A DNA stretch of 64,000 nucleotides, from contig NC_081412.1 of assembly GCF_030272615.1 (NCBI RefSeq), positions 104,024,796-104,088,795 on the forward strand. Direction: 5' to 3'. The translations under genes were made by a program, and so were the position numbers. Within the stretch, counting starts at the first letter, position 1. Each line of letters starts with the position of its first letter. The notes under the pieces are model-generated. The model did no database searches, was not told where the DNA came from, and saw only the letters and a list, made by a program, of their open reading frames with translations. The stretch is from Cryptomeria japonica (taxonomy: Eukaryota > Streptophyta > Pinopsida > Cupressales > Cupressaceae). Shown here piece after piece: positions 35,944 to 46,852 of this stretch.

Positions 35944-37775
35944 ATGAGGCTATTTCTTTCCTACCTCATGGTGTTTTGCGAGGATAGCAATCTCATTAGT
36001 TGGAAAGGTGGTGGTCTTTTTTCTCGAGATGCCTTAATTTCATATGATGTGAAAAGAAGGTCCACATGTGTGGACAACACAACTAATCAAGCCAAATGTA
36101 AAATTTTCAAAGAGCATATTTTAAAGGAAAATGCAACTTCTAAAAATCTTAAGTGGTCTGGAAGTTGCTTTCATATCTATTGTTTCTACTCTGCAAAGAA
36201 TAAGATTGATATGGGGGGCCCTTTAAAAATAAAAGAGTTGAAGAATTGTGAAGAACTCCATAATAATGAATAGTTCTAGGAGCTCTTCCATAATGCAGGG
36301 ATGACCCCTTTTTCCCTCACCATGAAGGCGTATAATAGGGCATTATTTATGAGGTTCTGTAATTCCTAGCGAAATGGGGAATTCACTGTGGGATGTATAT
36401 CCTTTCTGGTGTAACTAAAACTAATTGCAGAAGTTACAAGGTTGAAGAATGAAGGGGAGAAAGTGGAGAGGCAGAGCAATGGTGATTATAAATCTTACAT
36501 GAAGAAGATTTTTGAGAAGGAAGGGTGAACGATCAACGATGGTTCAAAATGGGTATGGATGCTCTGCTCTCCCAAAACCCTAACCCAAAGTTAATTTTTT
36601 GTGATGAAATAGTTCACATTAGAGGGTTGTTACACTTCAGTTCATGGGTACCATTTCCCAATCTTAAATTATATTAGGCATAGGGAAAGAATTAATCTTC
36701 CCTATTTGTTGTTTACCTCCCTAGAGTTTTGTATTGGAAATGGAGAAAATCTACCACTCCACCAAGGTTTAATCTTTCTAATGTACAAATATGCCTTCGA
36801 CCACTCCCTGAACTGAAGTTGTCTGCTCTCTTTACCTAGTAATGTTGAGCCAAAAAGAAAAAAAAAGGGGTCCTCTGTAAAAAGTGAACTAATTGAATAA
36901 AAAATCCTATGCTCACCCAATTCCACCCCTCCAGCTAAACCCAAGGGTAAGAAATCACTTATGTTGCAATAAATTGAGCCCTTAGAGGTAGCCCTCCTCT
37001 AAATTAACCTAGATAAAAGGAAATTGGACACTCCCAATACTAGCCTTGCCAAAGCTAAAAAGATGGAGAAGGACTCTATTAGGAAAAATATTACAATTGA
37101 CCTTGAACTCCATGACTCAGACAATGAGGAGGAGAATATATTAGAGAGGGAGAAGAAGGAGGGTAGTTCAGGAGAGAGAAGATCTACTAGGCTACTAGCC
37201 AAGGGAAAGAAGGTTTTGCCCAAGAATAAGGAGATGACCATAAATCTTGAGGAGGCCTTTAATCTAGAGGAAATGGACGATATCTCTAACAAAGCTTTGG
37301 AGGATGAGGAGTTCCAAGATGAAGACAAGGAACAAGAAGAACAGTTCAAGGAGGAGATGGAAGAAGAGAGTGAGTCCGAGGAGGACTCATAGAATTCTAA
37401 ACCAAACTCATAGCCTTTCAATCCTCAAGAGGATGTTGATATGGTTCCCTTCTTGTTGGATGTGCCGTCAGACAAGGAAAACAATTAAAACTTGGAAGAT
37501 CAGATTATGGAGCTTAAGGAGAGGACCCTGAACCTGGAAGAGAAAAACGATGATTACAGATAGCTTTTTGACAATGTATGTGAGGATTTCAGGGCACTTT
37601 GCACCATCACTGGTGGTGTTATGAGAAAGGCTGCCATGGGGGTCGTTTTAGGAGAGAGCAAGATAAAGAAGAAGGCAAGGAAGCTAGAAAAGGAAGGGAA
37701 GATGAATGAGGAGAATGAAGACATGGAGGAGAATCAAGAGGATACCTGGGTCAATCAAGTTCACAGGATTTAGAG
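35944..37775 (+). pseudogene. Decayed long reading frame of unknown family
   Basis: One frame can be followed for about 1.8 kb, broken only by stops that are mostly TAG. Open pieces lie at 35944-36273, about 36420-36525, 36610-36810 and 37024-37392. The first part contains SWKGGGLFSRDALISYDVKR; the middle reads LIAEVTRLKNEGEKVE and VHGYHFPILNYIRHRERINL. The C-terminal third is strongly acidic (DNEEENILEREKKEGSSGE; EDKEQEEQFKEEMEEESESE), then helical (NLEDQIMELKERTLNLEEK), ending NQVHRI at a TAG near 37770. The texture resembles plant transposon-associated extra ORFs, but I cannot name it. It follows a LINE without a visible poly(A) boundary. Confidence 0.55.
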
Positions 37776-38383
37776 AAACTAGAATCTAATTAACAATGAT
37801 TAAGTTGTTTTGCTTAATACTCTAGTTATGATAGTAGTAGTAGTTGTTAGTTTCTCTGATAATATGAGGGTTGCATGCCATATTAGCCAGACTTTTATAA
37901 TGAATGTTTCAATGGTTGAATTACTTGACCTTGTTGACACTCAAAATACTTTTATATTGCTCAGAAGATGATGGTTAATTAATATTAGTATGTTTAGTTA
38001 TAGAGTCATGTTAATTTTTTATTACTTCTGAGAAGCGACTAGTTGGGTTTTCTTGACTGATTGCTTGATGTTAGTTCTTTTGAAATTGTACTCTGATTTT
38101 GTTGTTTTGTAAGGTTTAAGGCCTTCTCCCTGCTTACATAATAAAATACATATTAAAAACTTTTGATTATAGAATTGAAAACTATGTGTGACATTATAAC
38201 TTTTACATGCCAATATCATCTAATCTAATCCATTCTATCTTTAAATTAATTTGGACCTAATTATATGCTTTAACTTAAGTAATTATACATTTAATTTAAC
38301 TCCAATTTTCATCTCAAAAGTAGATTGCGAATTCTCTGTAATGGAAAGGAGAGCATACTTGAGCAAAAATAATGATAAAACTA
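37776..38383. other. Intergenic DNA upstream of the ZIP gene, no gene seen
   Basis: AT-rich, no conserved frame. Confidence 0.5.
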
Positions 38384-38404
38384 CACTATTCATAATGCAA
38401 AGTG

Positions 38405-38951
38405 ATGAAATGGGCGTCCTATGCATTAGACATTATTGGAACAAATCCTTTGAAACAATTAATTAATGCCTGCCAATGCGTACGGATGTATAAAATTCTA
38501 AGTGGAGATGATGACATATTTCACTCACGTTAGAAATACTTTAAAGAAAAGCCTTGATTGGAAAAGACTCGTTAAAGGTAAGAGTCTGAGGTCTTGTTCA
38601 GGAATTTTAAACAGCCAAAAGAAACTTGTTTTTCTTTTTCAGTGAACAGCATATTATTCTCCCACCCATTTGCATCTCAGACTTTAGCACTTGGTTAAAT
38701 TTCCTTTCAGATTCCAAATGCCGTGGAAAGGAGTGCATGAAACTTGGGAAATAGTATGTTAAAATACCTTTTTTCATGAAATGGACATCTATTCATTAGA
38801 CATTCTTAGAAGAGATCTTCTTAAACAATTAACTAGTAGTCTGCAATTCATACGGATTCTGTACAATTCTATATGTGAAGATGATGACATATGTCACTAA
38901 CTTGGAAATATTATAAAGAAGAGCCTGCTTATTGCAAAAGACTCTTTAACA
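38405..38951. repeat. Direct duplication in the ZIP upstream region
   Basis: About 165 bp at 38405-38578 is repeated at 38785-38951. Shared blocks in order: CATTAGACATT, AAACAATTAA, TACGGAT, GATGATGACATAT, ATATTATAAAGAA or its variant, and AAAAGACTC. The copies are diverged, so the event is old. Confidence 0.7.
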
Positions 38952-39042
38952 GTGTGAAATCTTATTTTCTAACTTTTAAAGGTTAATTGTACTAGTTGCC
39001 CCTTGCTTGGGAATTAAAAATACCAGCACGATGGGTGTAGCG

Positions 39043-39062
39043 TGCTTTGAAAGCACACGTGT
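39043..39062. promoter_or_regulatory. Perfect palindrome next to a G-box upstream of ZIP
   Basis: GTGCTTTGAAAGCAC is a 15-bp perfect palindrome and runs into ACACGTGT (39055-39062), a G-box core of the kind bound by plant bZIP and bHLH factors. About 260 bp before the ATG. Binding is inference. Confidence 0.4.
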
Positions 39063-39177
39063 AGGTCATTCCAGGACTCCAAGCAGATTAAGTGGGCATA
39101 GCAGAGAGTTGATGGGCCCTTCAAATATAGCTTTCCGACCGCATTCAGAATCAGCAAGTTAATCTAATTATAATGGA

Positions 39178-39187
39178 ATGTCGAAAG
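39178..39187 (+). promoter_or_regulatory. Zinc-deficiency-response-element-like site 1
   Basis: ATGTCGAAAG matches 8 of 10 positions of the ZDRE consensus RTGTCGACAY, the target of the bZIP19/23 zinc sensors that control Arabidopsis ZIP genes. About 140 bp before the ATG. Confidence 0.4.
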
Positions 39188-39216
39188 AAAATATGTCTAA
39201 AGTAAAAGATGCTAGA

Positions 39217-39226
39217 ATGTCGATAT
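39217..39226 (+). promoter_or_regulatory. Zinc-deficiency-response-element-like site 2
   Basis: ATGTCGATAT matches 9 of 10 positions of RTGTCGACAY. About 100 bp before the ATG and 39 bp after site 1; paired sites are known from zinc-regulated ZIP promoters. Confidence 0.5.
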
Positions 39227-39266
39227 TATGACCACATTGTAACAGTGGGGTGTGAAAAAAGTACCG

Positions 39267-39272
39267 TATAAA
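39267..39272 (+). promoter_or_regulatory. TATA box of the ZIP gene
   Basis: TATAAA in CCGTATAAATTTTG, 51 bp upstream of the start codon, on the gene's strand and downstream of the ZDRE-like sites. Confidence 0.6.
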
Positions 39273-39322
39273 TTTTGTATTCCCTCTTCTATGTGACTCT
39301 GGTTTTCCTTCCATAGTTTGTC

Positions 39323-42205
39323 ATGGCAGCCCTATGGGTGATTGCCATGCTTTTTTCTTTCTTTTCAAGAGCCAGTTTGGTGGTTGCAGAGGAATCCAAA
39401 TGCTACAAGGAAGAACCTTGTAGAAACCCTAATGTTGCTCTCCATCTCAAGCTTGGAGCAATGGCCTGTATTTTGGTTGGAAGCACAATAGGTGTGTGTT
39501 TGCCTATTGTGGGCAGAAAAGTAAATGTTCTGAGGCCAGATAATGTTATGTTTTTTGTCATCAAGGCCTTTGCTTCAGGTGTTATCCTTGCAACTGGGTT
39601 TGTTCATATCCTTCCTGATGCCTTTGAGTCTCTGGACAATCCTTGCTTGAAGGGCAATGCTTGGGAGCACTTCCCATTTGCTGGTTTTATAGCTATGATG
39701 GCTGCAGTTGGCAGTCTTATGCTTGATGCTATGGCTACTGGGTATTACCAACGTGCTGACTGTAATAAGAACCTAAAAGTTGGTGTAGCAGAAATATCTC
39801 ATCCAGAAGAGGATAATGCTATGGAACAAGAGCATGGAAGTCACCTCCATACACATGGCTATGCTCATGGATGCAATAACATGGATCAAGAATCTGTTTC
39901 TTCTCTTCTACGCCATCGTGTTATTTCCCAGGTAATCTTACCTTCTTGATACAGCAATGTTAAAATATTTATTTATGTAATACAAAAGTTTATGAATAGC
40001 TTTTTTTGTTTTTTTAATGTTATGGGAAGGCATATCAATCAATTAAGAATATTTTTGATAGAACTTTTGTAATGAAAAATACCTGTGGACGGCTTGGTCC
40101 ACATGTGACTCTATTTTCAACTTTCTTAATATAATAAAATCTTAACATTTATTTGTATGGTGGAAAATCTTATCAATTGACCAGTTTTTTTCTTTTGCAA
40201 ATTGTAATCCAAAGATACGGATTTTTTATTAAAAAATTGTAGTAGGGAGGTATATGTATCAATTTTTATAGTATTTGGAAAATATTAGGGTTTGAACATT
40301 CTACTTAAACATGATTTTTTTTATGATTAGATAATTAATAATAATTTTGTCTTATTTAGGCTAAAAATTGATAGATATTTTCATAATTAATCATTGAGTG
40401 TTATATTGGAGGATGTTTAAGGATTGTGATATTTTAAAAGATTAGCAAACAATTAGAACATTGCTACAATTTTATAACAAACATTTCTAATTATCCGGTA
40501 CATCTCTTCAAATAAACATTTCGTATATAAGAAAAGACAAATTTATATATGAACTACATCTCATCTTCATTATTATATGGAAACCAATCCTCAAATTTAA
40601 AACATCATGCTAACTTCATCATAGGAGCAACCAAGCAGGCTAAGAGAGAGGAAAATCAGTGTCATATAACCACTATTCAGTCTTACTCACCTTGATTTCA
40701 CTATTTAGATAATATATTTTTTATTAGGTAAGCAAGGATTTTGAAAAGACTCGGGCCTTTCTACAGAGAAAAAAAATTTGCTAAAAAGGACAACCAAGAG
40801 ATACTATGAAAACATAACTGAAAGACTTGACTTCTTACAATCAACAAACTCAAATTTAGATTAGTTTGAAACGAAATTACTTCACTGATTTTGGTTTCAT
40901 AGAGCACAACTCTTTCAACTCTGATTTTTATTCCATAATACATGAATCTTCCAACTCTAAACTCTTTTTTCTGACATAAGAAAAATACATAAATTCACAT
41001 GCAAAACTATCATGTTCAGTCTAGAATTGTTGAAAGAGGTATCCATCTCCATACAATTTCTCTTGATTTAAATACGATGTTAAAGTGAGTATACCAAAAA
41101 TCAATTATTACTACTAATAAGACTATTTAAAGATAAAACTCTCCTAACTTTGTGTTTTAAGTAATCTTGTATGAATTTATCTCTAACTTTTTATTACATG
41201 ATGTACTTCCCAATAGAGTCCTTTCAATTGAATTCTGTATGAAAATTGTTTTTCACCAAGTGTCCACACAATTAAATGGTTCTTTGGACAAATTAGGTCC
41301 TTCAAATTGCATTATTCGATCTTTATAGATGCAATAGACGAATATAACCTTCTCAAATCAGTACTCGCCTAGCTTCAAAACAGCCTAACAAATTGGCATT
41401 TCTAGTCTTGTGAAGGCCATGGGAAATCTCGCCCAGCTTTAAAACAGCCTAACAAATTGGCATTTCTAGGCTTGTGAAGGCCATGGGAAATCTCGCCCAG
41501 CTTTAAAACAGCCTAACAAATTGGCATTTCTAGTCTTGTGAAGGCCATGGGAAATCAGGGGTTAACATGGAAGTTGGCTACATGAAATCTATAAGTCAAT
41601 AAGTTTATTATAATTAAAAAAGCATCATCTACTGAAATAAAATAATTTTGTGGAAAACAACAGGTCTTGGAGCTTGGAATACTAGCCCACTCTATTATAA
41701 TTGGAGTATCACTAGGAGCATCAGAGAGCCCTTGCACAATAAGACCTCTAGTTGCAGCCTTGACATGTCATCAGTTGTTCGAAGGAATGGGGCTTGGAGG
41801 ATGCATAGTTCAGGTGAACCAATTTTATTTGGAGACATAATTCAATTAACACTAGTTTTATTTATAACTAATTCTTTCAAAATTGATGATGAAAAATAGG
41901 CGGGCTTCAAGAATAGATCTACTACTATTATGGCCTTCCTCTTTTCAGTGACTACACCGCTTGGAATTGCTGTGGGAATCGCAATTGCATCTGCTTATAA
42001 TCAAAACAGCCCAACAGCTCTTATAGTTGAAGGATTACTTTATTCAGCGTCTGCAGGAATTCTAATATATATGTCACTGGTGGATCTTCTTGCAGCAGAC
42101 CTTTTAAATGCAAAAATGCAGAGCAGCGCAACGCTTCAACTGTGGGCTTATATAGCTCTCCTGTTGGGTATCAGTGCTATGTCTTTGTTGGCCAGATGGG
42201 CTTAA
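39323..42205 (+). CDS. ZIP-family (IRT/ZIP) divalent metal transporter, three exons
   Basis: Exons 39323-39931, 41664-41813 and 41900-42205, with GT-AG introns of 1732 and 86 bp, all phase 0, giving 354 residues, the usual plant ZIP length. A hydrophobic N-terminus (residues 1-22) looks like a signal peptide, followed by a Cys-containing ectodomain (KCYKEEPC). Several membrane segments precede a His-rich cytosolic loop at 165-184 ([14 protein letters not shown]) between TM3 and TM4. Exon 2 carries the metal-path signature [14 protein letters not shown] (His212) and the TM5 motif [11 protein letters not shown] (His239, Glu243). It ends LLARWA, as is typical. It should import Zn, Fe or related ions into the cytosol; which one cannot be told. 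All key residues are present, so I call it functional. A decayed relative lies at about 5.8-6.2 kb. Confidence 0.95.
41365..41556. repeat. Minisatellite in ZIP intron 1: three units of 64 bp
   Basis: Units start at 41365, 41429 and 41493 with TCGCC(C/T)AGCTT, each containing CAGCCTAACAAATTGGCATT and AAGGCCATGGGAAATC. They are nearly identical, so the expansion is recent. It lies about 110 bp before the exon 2 acceptor. Confidence 0.92.
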
Positions 42206-42229
42206 CTATTAAGCCCATTAACTATCTTA

Positions 42230-42235
42230 AATAAA
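42230..42235 (+). terminator. Poly(A) signal candidate of ZIP
   Basis: AATAAA 25 nt after the stop codon. Very close, so a further signal downstream may be used instead. Confidence 0.4.
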
Positions 42236-43291
42236 TCATCACTATGCTATCCAGCTGATATGATGAGCTTGTTTGCTGTACAAAAAGTGTCCTGCGTATG
42301 TTGTCATCCAAGGGTTTTGCTTGATTATTTTAATAATCAGATAAAACCATATATGTATATGTATATATATGTGTGTCTTTTTCATTGGTGTGATTTTACT
42401 TTGTCAACGTATTTCTGTGTCTACTAGACTGCTCATGGTGTTGAATATTAATGGGTAATCACTGTGGATTTTATATGGCTTTCAATCTTGATTTAACAAG
42501 ATACAGTCTTTAGCTGGTAGTAGTTTTTTTCTTCCTATATACAGAAGTAATGATCATAATTCCTGATTGGCTTGTTGAAGGAACTACAGGAGGAAGAGGA
42601 AAGGTTATTTCGATCCTAACATTAGAAACATTCTCGCCTAACGAGGGTAATTAGATTCATCCAAGATAGAAATATATATTCAGAGTTTTTAATTATATTT
42701 TTAAATTATTTTTTTAAATATAATAGTTTGTAATTGTTGAATCTATTATTTTGTTTTGATAAAGATAAACACTTTTATCAAATTATTTATCTGCCATTTT
42801 GTTTATGCACAGCCCAGAACACAAAATTATAAGATTATTATAACGAAAATAAATTCATGATTTTAATGTTTACTTTTCATTACCTAATTGCTAAATGAGA
42901 AGAGGGAAAAAAAATCATCTTGGTATAAGCATCATTACTAAGCCAACCATCATTGCTAAAAGTGTTAGCTGAAAGAAGCAAACCATTAGAATCATCATCG
43001 CAGAACTTTTCCACGAAGGAATCGACATTCCTTTTCTTGTTCTTATATTCCATCCCATACCTTCTATTAACACAATTTTAATACATTACTTGTATATTCT
43101 AGAGTTTCTATCTTTTTTTTTAATTTGCTTTAGGTCCTTTCTCTTTGGACCTACCCCACACATGCAAGACATTTTGGGAGTTAATATTCATAGAGTTTCA
43201 CCTCATCTCTTTTAAAGAAGTATTGAAACGATGTTGTTCATATTTGATTTTGCATTACTTCTATTAATAACAATAATTATATATTTTTTAC
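42236..43291. other. ZIP 3' flank, no gene seen
   Basis: Includes a short TA/TATG microsatellite at about 42350-42375 and AT-rich DNA. No coding signal. Confidence 0.5.
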
Positions 43292-43466
43292 ATGGGTAGT
43301 GTAGTTGGCTAAGAGCTTTGGGTTCTTCCCATATAGATCTCGATGTTGATTCTCGCTGGTCAAATTAAACCGATGTGTGTGTGGTTTGTGGGCAACTGCA
43401 CACATCTCTAGGAGATTAGTCTCACCTCTTCTTATTCCATTGACACCCCTAACTTAAAAAAAAAAT
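43292..43466 (+). mobile_element. tRNA-derived SINE
   Basis: Starts GGGTAGTGTAGTTGGCTAAG, a good Pol III A-box region, followed about 35 nt later by a B-box-like GTTGATTCTCGC, then a GTGTGTGTGG stretch and an A-rich end (AACTTAAAAAAAAAA). This order is typical of plant tRNA-derived SINEs. I could not see a clean target duplication, so the ends are approximate. Confidence 0.65.
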
Positions 43467-44290
43467 TTAAGCCCAAAAAAAATCTACTAAGAATCACTAG
43501 AATGAATCATGGGGATACCTCTATGAAAAACAAAAAAAGAATAATAATTAGATTTTTCTGAAGAATTAGGCTTCGAATAAAAAAATAGCATACACTTCTC
43601 TTCATCTTCTAACTTAATATCTAGGAATGAAGAGAAACATTAAGATTATCATGATAAGCTCGTGTTGTGAGACAGGGACACTTAGATGGATGTTCTACCT
43701 CGTCTTCATCATTAGCATCATAGGCCTCTTCAAGCTTCACACATTTCTTTCTTTCTTCACAATGTACATCAAAAATGAAATACTCCAACAATCCTTGCCA
43801 AATAATCTTGTCCAATTGTAAATTTCTAGTGTTTCAAAGGGCATCTAATAAAGAAAAATAAAATATGGTGCTCTCAGGAACTGCATTTTGATCTCCATGA
43901 TTACTAACGGCACCACTGACATCATCTGGTAGATGTGACATTCACAAGTATTTATAAAATTCATTGCTATGAAAATAAAACAAGTTATCGATGGTGCGCC
44001 ATAGTCTTGATCCACAGTCTCTCCCCGTAGTCTCATACACTTGCATTCATAGATATTTGGAAAAAACATCAATAAAATTCTAACAGTCCTAACAAAAATC
44101 AACAAATTTTTGACATCTCTCATTTGACATCATTGGCTTCTATTCACCAATTTGTTTACCTCAGCCAACACATCGCCAACAAGTTTCTTCACGTACCTTT
44201 TTAGGGTGGTCTGCATGAGCAACTATTATATGTTAAAAATGCAACCTCCATCGCTTGTTTGGATGGTGCATTCACATACTCATCACATGT
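43467..44290. other. Unassigned DNA between the SINE and a Copia LTR
   Basis: Opposed short frames at 43621-43821 and 43845-44123 show no family. Confidence 0.4.
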
Positions 44291-44531
44291 GTAAGGATTA
44301 AAAATGAGCAGAGAAATTAAAAAAAAACTGAATAAAGAAATAACAAGAGAGAAGACATGATTTATAGTGGTTTGGCAATTGCCTACGTCCACTCTCAAGC
44401 AAGGAAATCATATATTAAAACTGTATCCAATTACACACAGTACATAGACTGCACACATATATTTAGGTATGAGTTGAAGAGTTTAGGGAAGGCAAATAGT
44501 CATGTGACCATTGGGCTTCATATACCCAGCA
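44291..44531 (-). mobile_element. 3' LTR of an antisense Copia-like element
   Basis: On the - strand GGGGGAGAT (44532-44540, purine tract) is followed by TGCTGGGTATATGAA, nearly the same junction as in the + strand Copia remnant at 46076. A TATA-like CTATAAATC lies near 44357, and the LTR seems to end CCTTACA at about 44291. Confidence 0.6.
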
Positions 44532-44540
44532 ATCTCCCCC

Positions 44541-45252
44541 GTGAAGGCCAACCGGCACAGCCATGCACTCTGTAATCCCTGTATTTCCATCCCTAATCTT
44601 ACATTCCAACCAAGCCCATTGAATATTTTAACTTCACCAAACTCTGTACACAGACACTATGAATTAATCTTTGCCAGGTCAAACCGGAGTCAAAATATCT
44701 TCTCCTACAACAAACTTAGACACAAACTTGCCCACCAATCCACAATAAAAAATAAATTTACCTCTTGATCTCTGAGTTTCAACAAATAACTTATCCAGAA
44801 TATAAATGCTATGGTCATAGTTGATCTTCAAATCAATGTGCTCCTTAAATCCAAAACCAAAATAGCATGTTTCCTCACCAACAAGCCTTTGTATTAATTT
44901 ATTGTTATCAAGCCCTATATAAGCCTCAAAAATCTCTTTCATCTTGACGAGCATCATGGAAGAAACCTCCTCTGCCGCAAACTACTTCTCTATATAAGGA
45001 ACATTGTCCAATAAAGCCCTGCTCCCTCAATTGTGTTGCAGAGGACTAAGAAACCCCAATGGGTAGTAACAAATTTTCTGTCGGAAACGAATCAAAGCAA
45101 GCACCAAGACATCCTCGGGTACCAGACTTCATCCATTATCCTCCTTGCACACCACACATTCAGAAAATAACTCCTCTGTAATTTTTCCAAGCTCACCCCA
45201 CGATTCTAAATTTGCACCAGCCAGATACATTGAAAACATACCACTTGGAAAT
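44541..45252. other. Unidentified segment between two opposed Copia ends
   Basis: Should be internal to the antisense Copia element, but no Copia domain is visible. The - strand has a 92-codon frame at 44679-44957 (FKEHIDLKINYDHSIYILDK) of no known family. It could be captured host DNA. Confidence 0.35.
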
Positions 45253-46372
45253 GGTGATGGAACCATGCTTGCATATGAATCTTGAGTTTTATGTTTGTTT
45301 TCTAAATTATATTTTTCTTTCTACATATTTGTTCGCATTCTTTCATTAACAATTGGTATCAGAGCCGTGGTTGGCTTGATCAGAGATGGAGGAAGAAGGA
45401 GAAGGTTAAATTCAGAATTTGTATGGTAATTTTACGTTCCATGTTTCTCTGTGCTTCAAGTGTCATGTACATTGGTGGGATGGTTGGATGAAAGAGGGGA
45501 ATTCAACTAAAGAGGAGAATTCAATTCAAGAGGATAATTTAGCTAAAGAGAAGGATGTTGAGATTATTATTTACTCCTCTCTTGAGCTAGCTTTGGCATG
45601 TATTGGCCAAACTGCTAATGGCTAGGAAGTTGTTGGCATTCGTATGGGGAAGGTTGAACCCCATGATGCCTCAGTTGGAATTTCTTGGCAGAAAGATGTT
45701 GGAAAAGAAGTCATTGTTGAAGAAGAGGACTAAATTGGATCCGAAATCATAGAAATGCATTTTTGTTGGGTATGGCAAAGAACAATTTGGCTTCTGGTTG
45801 TGGGATCCAGTCAATAAGAATCCTATGTTTCATCATCACACTAAACATATTGAGGTGCGACACCACTTCATTCACAATGTATTTGAAGAAGGGAAATTGC
45901 AAGTTATAAAGATAGACATGAAGGCCAATCCAGCTGATGCGTTGACAAAGGTAGTTCCCAAAGAGAAGTTTCAATTCTGTCAGACTCCTCTTGGCCTTCT
46001 CAAAGGATAATAATAAGATTGAAGTGGGGGACATCTCTGGTTTGTTATAGCACCATTGGACTTCAAGTGGGAGATTGTTGGGTATATGAATCCCAACGTA
46101 CTTCTTTTCCCTCCAAGTGTCCCACCTCTTCACATTCTTGTATTTTCTTGTCTATATATGAGGATTGCATTATTGATTAAAAATTATTTTGGTGTAATAA
46201 GTTGCCACTGATGTATAATTGACAAACTGAGAACAATATAATTGTTTCCCTACTTCAAAGTGGATCTAGCCTATCATGGTGAACCACGTTAAAACTTGTG
46301 TCATGAGTTTTATGTTTGTTTTCTAAATTTTGTGTTTCTTTCTGCATCTTTGTTTGCATTCTTTCATTCACA
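45253..46372 (+). mobile_element. Internally deleted Copia element
   Basis: Truncated 5' LTR ending CATTCTTTCATTAACA at 45351; primer-binding site TGGTATCAGAGCC at 45354-45366 (initiator tRNA-Met type); a gag start remnant (45419-45625); a short pol remainder; purine tract CAAGTGGGAGAT; and a 3' LTR at 46076-46372 that starts TGTTGGGTATATGAA and ends TTTCATTCACA. The only pol left is the 3' end of RNase H joined to a distant upstream piece. TATA-like CTATATATG at about 46153 in the 3' LTR. It depends on another element to move, or is dead. Confidence 0.8.
45760..46010 (+). pseudogene. Fused Copia pol remnant (integrase/RT-side piece joined to RNase H end)
   Basis: Reads GYGKEQFGFWLWDPVNK, which belongs near the integrase/RT boundary of Copia pol, and runs straight into NPMFHHHTKHIEVRHHF and NPADALTKVVPKEKF, the C-terminus of Copia RNase H. 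Everything between (most of RT and RNase H) is missing. Ends at a stop at 46008-46010. Confidence 0.8.
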
Positions 46373-46852
46373 AAATGAAGGAAGAACTAATAGGCACTCT
46401 CTACATACTCAAACATGCATCACAGGAGAATTGACTTACTATAGGCAGCTTGCATCATGGGTTCAATTCACATCACATTGCAACCATCGCCTATAAATAT
46501 TAGACTACATATTACAGGTTATACCTTCTTCTCATGCCATCAACTTGTTACCCCTATATTTTTTCTTGTGCCTAAAGCCTCATAATCAGCTAAAAATAAG
46601 ATATTGTTAATGTTTTAATGTTGAAGTTTTTATGGTCAAACTCCATGTTGACAAAGATTTTAATTATTTTATTTTTGCTTACCCATATACCCAAACAATT
46701 AAATCTCAAGTCTTATGTCTCCTATTCAGAAATTATTTCTGGGTTATTCTCTACTAGGCCCATTTATTGTACAATTAAACTTTCATAAGAAATGGAGCTC
46801 TCAGTAAAAGGTTATGCAGGTTTTTCTATGGCAGCCCAAAAGAACAATTGTC
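46373..46852. other. Intergenic, no gene seen
   Basis: AT-rich with short chance frames. Confidence 0.45.

Noticed and set aside
36999-37421. Ser-rich 140-codon - strand frame
   Set aside because: It is the complement of the acidic Glu/Asp-rich + strand frame (GAA/GAG gives TTC/CTC).
41555-41899. Separate small genes around ZIP exon 2
   Set aside because: Wrong-frame readings of exon 2 and its flanking introns; the spliced ZIP model explains the conservation.
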